Source of the DNA: Paracoccaceae bacterium
Lineage (GTDB): Bacteria > Pseudomonadota > Alphaproteobacteria > Rhodobacterales > Rhodobacteraceae
NCBI GenBank assembly: GCA_007123625.1
Contig: SKKS01000355.1
Location: 1 to 7,955 of the forward strand
DNA length: 7,955 bases
Reading direction: 5' to 3'
Position 1 is the first letter of the stretch. Each line of letters opens with the position of its first letter. This document shows, piece by piece, positions 5,407 through 7,955 of this stretch. Under the pieces are notes generated by a model, which was given only the letters and a program-made list of their open reading frames with translations, had not been told where the DNA came from and ran no database searches. A program made the translations under genes and the position numbers.

Positions 5407-6969
5407 ATGACAACCGCCACTTCCGAACAGGACCAGGTCCTGATATTCGACACCACCCTGCGCGACGGCGAACAATCCCCCGGCGCCACGATGAGCCATT
5501 CCGAGAAGCTTGAGATCGCACAGCTTCTGGATGAAATGGGCGTGAACATCATCGAGGCCGGGTTTCCCATCGCCTCGGACGGTGATTTTCAGGCAGTGCG
5601 CGAAATCGCGCGGCTGGCACAGCGCGCCACCATCTGCGGGCTGGCGCGGGCGAATTTCACCGACATCGACCGCTGCTGGGAAGCGATCCGCGAGGCGAAA
5701 AGCCCGCGCATTCATACCTTCATCGGCACCTCGCCCCTGCACCGCGAGATCACGAAGCTGGATCAGGATGAAATGGTCCAGCGCATCCATGACACCGTGA
5801 CCCACGCGCGCAACCTGTGCGACAACGTGCAATGGTCGCCGATGGACGCCACCCGGACCGAACGCGATTACCTGTGCCGCGTGGTGGAAACCGCGATCAA
5901 GGCCGGGGCCACCACCATCAATATCCCCGACACGGTGGGTTATACTTATCCCCGCGAATCGGCCGAAATCATCGCCATGCTGCGCGAACGTGTGCCCGGC
6001 GCGGATGCGATTGTCTTCGCCACGCATTGCCACAACGACCTTGGCATGGCCACGGCGAACGCGCTGGCCGCCGTGGAAGCGGGCGCGCGCCAGATCGAAT
6101 GCACCATCAACGGCCTTGGCGAACGCGCGGGCAACACCGCGTTGGAAGAGGTGGTGATGGCACTCAAGGTGCGCAACGACATCCTGCCTTATGCGACGTC
6201 CATCGACAGCACCAGAATCATGAACATCTCGCGCATGGTGGCGGCGGTGTCGGGCTTTCCGGTGCAGTTCAACAAGGCCGTGGTGGGCAAGAACGCCTTC
6301 GCACACGAATCCGGCATCCATCAGGATGGCGTGCTCAAGAATGCCGAAACCTTCGAAATCATGCGCCCCGAGGATATCGGCCTGACCGCCACCAATCTGG
6401 TCATGGGCAAGCATTCGGGCCGCGCCGCGCTGCGCGCGAAGCTATCGCAACTGGGGTATGAACTGGCCGACAACCAGTTGAAGGACGTGTTCGTGCGCTT
6501 CAAGGCGCTGGCCGACCGCAAGAAGGAAGTCTACGACGACGACCTTGTTGCATTGATGCAGGACACCGCCGCCAGCGCCGCCGACGATCACCTGCAGCTG
6601 CGCAAGCTGCGCGTGATCTGCGGCACCGAAGGCCCGCAAGAGGCCGAACTGACCATGATCGTCGGCGGTACCGAAGCGTCCGTCGATGCCACCGGCGACG
6701 GCCCCGTCGATGCCACCTTCAACGCCGTGCGCATGCTGTTCCCGCATGACGCGAATCTGGAACTGTATCAGGTCCATGCCGTGACCGAAGGCACCGACGC
6801 GCAGGCCACGGTCAGTGTACGGCTGGAACAGGACGGGCGGATCTTTACCGGGCAGTCGTCGGACACAGACACGGTCGTCGCCTCGGCCCGGGCGTATATC
6901 AATGCGCTCAACAGGCTAGTGCTGGCGCAAGCGCGCGGCAACGCCAGCGCCATGATTCACGCGGGTTGA
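5407..6969 (+). CDS. leuA: 2-isopropylmalate synthase LeuA, 520 aa
   Basis: Condenses acetyl-CoA with 2-oxoisovalerate to give 2-isopropylmalate, the committed step of leucine synthesis, in the cytoplasm. The N-terminal TIM barrel opens with FDTTLRDGEQSPG (14-26), supplying catalytic Arg19 and metal ligand Asp20. HCHNDLG (207-213) gives metal ligands His207 and His209, and GLGERAGN (236-243) completes the site with Asn243. A linker follows, then the C-terminal regulatory domain (about 395-510) that mediates leucine feedback in this family. Full length and intact motifs fit the type I LeuA of about 510-520 aa rather than homocitrate or citramalate synthase. The ATG at 5407 has GAGGAA at 5395-5400. 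The leader peptide and interleaved stems upstream suggest control by leucine supply; no other leu gene is adjacent. Confidence 0.96.
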   Translation: MTTATSEQDQVLIFDTTLRDGEQSPGATMSHSEKLEIAQLLDEMGVNIIEAGFPIASDGDFQAVREIARLAQRATICGLARANFTDIDRCWEAIREAKSPRIHTFIGTSPLHREITKLDQDEMVQRIHDTVTHARNLCDNVQWSPMDATRTERDYLCRVVETAIKAGATTINIPDTVGYTYPRESAEIIAMLRERVPGADAIVFATHCHNDLGMATANALAAVEAGARQIECTINGLGERAGNTALEEVVMALKVRNDILPYATSIDSTRIMNISRMVAAVSGFPVQFNKAVVGKNAFAHESGIHQDGVLKNAETFEIMRPEDIGLTATNLVMGKHSGRAALRAKLSQLGYELADNQLKDVFVRFKALADRKKEVYDDDLVALMQDTAASAADDHLQLRKLRVICGTEGPQEAELTMIVGGTEASVDATGDGPVDATFNAVRMLFPHDANLELYQVHAVTEGTDAQATVSVRLEQDGRIFTGQSSDTDTVVASARAYINALNRLVLAQARGNASAMIHAG

Positions 6970-7062
6970 GACGGGCGGCCCGGAACATCGGTGTGGGGGG
7001 CAATGACCGCATCGTGATAGGCGGCGGGACGCATATCGCCCTGCACGGCCCATTCGCGCCCC

Positions 7063-7092
7063 TTTACCCCGCCACCCGCACGCGCCTATAAG
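7063..7092 (+). promoter_or_regulatory. Candidate mreB promoter
   Basis: TTTACC (7063-7068) and TATAAG (7087-7092) are separated by 18 bp, in an otherwise very GC-rich gap. Transcription would start near 7099, just before the stem-loop at 7101-7127. Confidence 0.4.
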
Positions 7093-7100
7093 GGCGCATT

Positions 7101-7127
7101 GACCGTCCGGCCATAGCCCGGGCGGTC
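7101..7127 (+). other. Stem-loop between leuA and mreB
   Basis: GACCGTCCGG (7101-7110) pairs with CCGGGCGGTC (7118-7127) as ten pairs including one G-U, around a 7-nt loop. A TTTT tract follows five bases later (7133-7136). It may be a weak terminator for leuA read-through, or a 5' stem on the mreB message if the promoter at 7063-7092 is real. It ends 30 bp before the mreB start. Confidence 0.45.
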
Positions 7128-7157
7128 TCCCGTTTTGATGAACGCAGGAATCCCGGA

Positions 7158-7955
7158 ATGTCCTTTCTGTCTGGCCTGTTCTCCTCGGACATGGCGATCG
7201 ACCTTGGCACCGCCAACACGCTTGTCTACGTCAAGGGGCGTGGGATCATCCTGAATGAACCGTCGGTGGTGGCCTATCACATCAAGGACGGGCGCAAGGC
7301 GGTGCTGGCCGTGGGCGAAGATGCCAAGCTGATGCTCGGTCGCACGCCCGGCAGTATTGAAGCCATCCGCCCCATGCGCGACGGCGTGATCGCAGACTTC
7401 GACGTGGCGGAAGAAATGATCAAGCATTTCATCCGCAAGGTGCACCGCAATACGATGTTCTCGAAGCCCAAGGTCATCGTCTGCGTGCCCTATGGCGCCA
7501 CGCCCGTGGAAAAGCGTGCGATCCGGCAATCGGTGCTGTCAGCAGGCGCGCGGCGCGCGGGGCTGATTTCCGAGCCCATCGCTGCGGCCATCGGTGCGGG
7601 CATGCCCATCACAGACCCAACCGGGTCGATGGTGGTCGACATCGGCGGCGGCACGACCGAGGTTGCGGTGCTGTCGCTGGGCGACATCGTCTATGCGCGT
7701 TCGGTACGGGTAGGCGGCGACCGCATGGACGAGGCGATCATCAGCTACCTGCGCCGCCAGCAGAACCTGCTGATCGGCGAAGCGACGGCGGAAAAGATCA
7801 AATGCACCATCGGCACCGCCCGCATGCCCGATGACGGGCGCGGCGCGGCCATGCAGATCCGAGGCCGCGACCTGCTTAACGGGGTGCCCAAGGAAACCGA
7901 GATCACGCAGGCACAAGTCGCCGAAGCGCTGGCCGAGACCGTGACGACGATGGTC
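7158..7955 (+). CDS. mreB: Rod shape-determining protein MreB (partial, first 266 codons)
   Basis: Bacterial actin homologue that polymerises under the inner membrane and directs the elongasome for lateral wall synthesis. The short N-terminus MSFLSGLFSS looks like the amphipathic membrane anchor of Gram-negative MreB. The phosphate-1 motif DLGTANT (15-21) and the phosphate-2 motif DIGGGTTE (161-168) are intact, followed by the characteristic VRVGGDRMDEAI block. The ATG at 7158 has AGGAA at 7146-7150. The gene runs off the right edge at about three quarters of the usual length of about 345 aa. In many bacteria mreC and mreD follow, but they are not visible here. The product implies a rod-shaped or elongating cell. 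Confidence 0.96.
   Translation, partial: MSFLSGLFSSDMAIDLGTANTLVYVKGRGIILNEPSVVAYHIKDGRKAVLAVGEDAKLMLGRTPGSIEAIRPMRDGVIADFDVAEEMIKHFIRKVHRNTMFSKPKVIVCVPYGATPVEKRAIRQSVLSAGARRAGLISEPIAAAIGAGMPITDPTGSMVVDIGGGTTEVAVLSLGDIVYARSVRVGGDRMDEAIISYLRRQQNLLIGEATAEKIKCTIGTARMPDDGRGAAMQIRGRDLLNGVPKETEITQAQVAEALAETVTTMV

Noticed and set aside
4441..6414. Very long minus-strand open frame (657 codons) across leuA and its leader
   Set aside because: It is antisense to leuA and the FAD gene, has low-complexity His/Arg/Gly-rich content typical of GC-rich shadow frames, and shows no recognisable domain.
6962..6990. Terminator directly after leuA (CGGGCGGCCCG)
   Set aside because: The palindrome leaves a one-base loop and has no T-run after it, so it would not form a usable terminator hairpin.

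Overview
The window is GC-rich (about 65%) DNA with short intergenic gaps and strongly CTG-biased leucine usage. Gene content fits the Rhodobacterales (Alphaproteobacteria): a zinc uptake locus, leuA, and mreB starting directly downstream of leuA. The genus cannot be read from the sequence alone.

Layout. (1) 1-2711 is a zinc homeostasis locus. znuA (periplasmic zinc-binding protein, C-terminus beyond the left edge) runs leftward. zur, znuC and znuB run rightward as a tight operon with 4-bp start/stop overlaps. The two units diverge from a gap of about 75 bp that holds a perfect TGTTAT-ACC-ATAACA palindrome, the likely Zur operator. Zur would therefore control both its own operon and znuA. The part of znuA in view ends in a tandem 45-bp repeat coding for a 15-residue His/Asp/Glu-rich unit. 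ZnuC has a His-rich tail and Zur a His-rich N-terminus.

(2) 2690-5175 holds two unrelated-looking FAD amine/amino-acid oxidoreductases transcribed divergently from 3926-4071. The leftward one (DadA/DAO type) overlaps the 3' end of znuB by 22 bp. The rightward one resembles the monomeric sarcosine oxidase group and has a candidate flavin-attachment cysteine.

(3) 5176-6969 is leuA (2-isopropylmalate synthase) behind a 231-bp leader. The leader contains a short ORF ending in Ile-Leu-Leu-Leu-Ser-Arg-Leu-stop, overlapped by interleaved inverted repeats. This looks like a ribosome-mediated leucine attenuation region and is the most interesting non-coding element here. A plausible promoter places the transcription start almost exactly on the first in-frame ATG, so the leader peptide could be leaderless.

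(4) 6970-7955 is a 188-bp gap with a promoter candidate and a strong stem-loop, then the first 266 codons of mreB, which runs off the right edge.

I saw no RNA genes, insertion sequences, CRISPR arrays or phage genes. Most of the window is conserved core metabolism and transport. The unusual parts are the ZnuA repeat array and the leuA leader.
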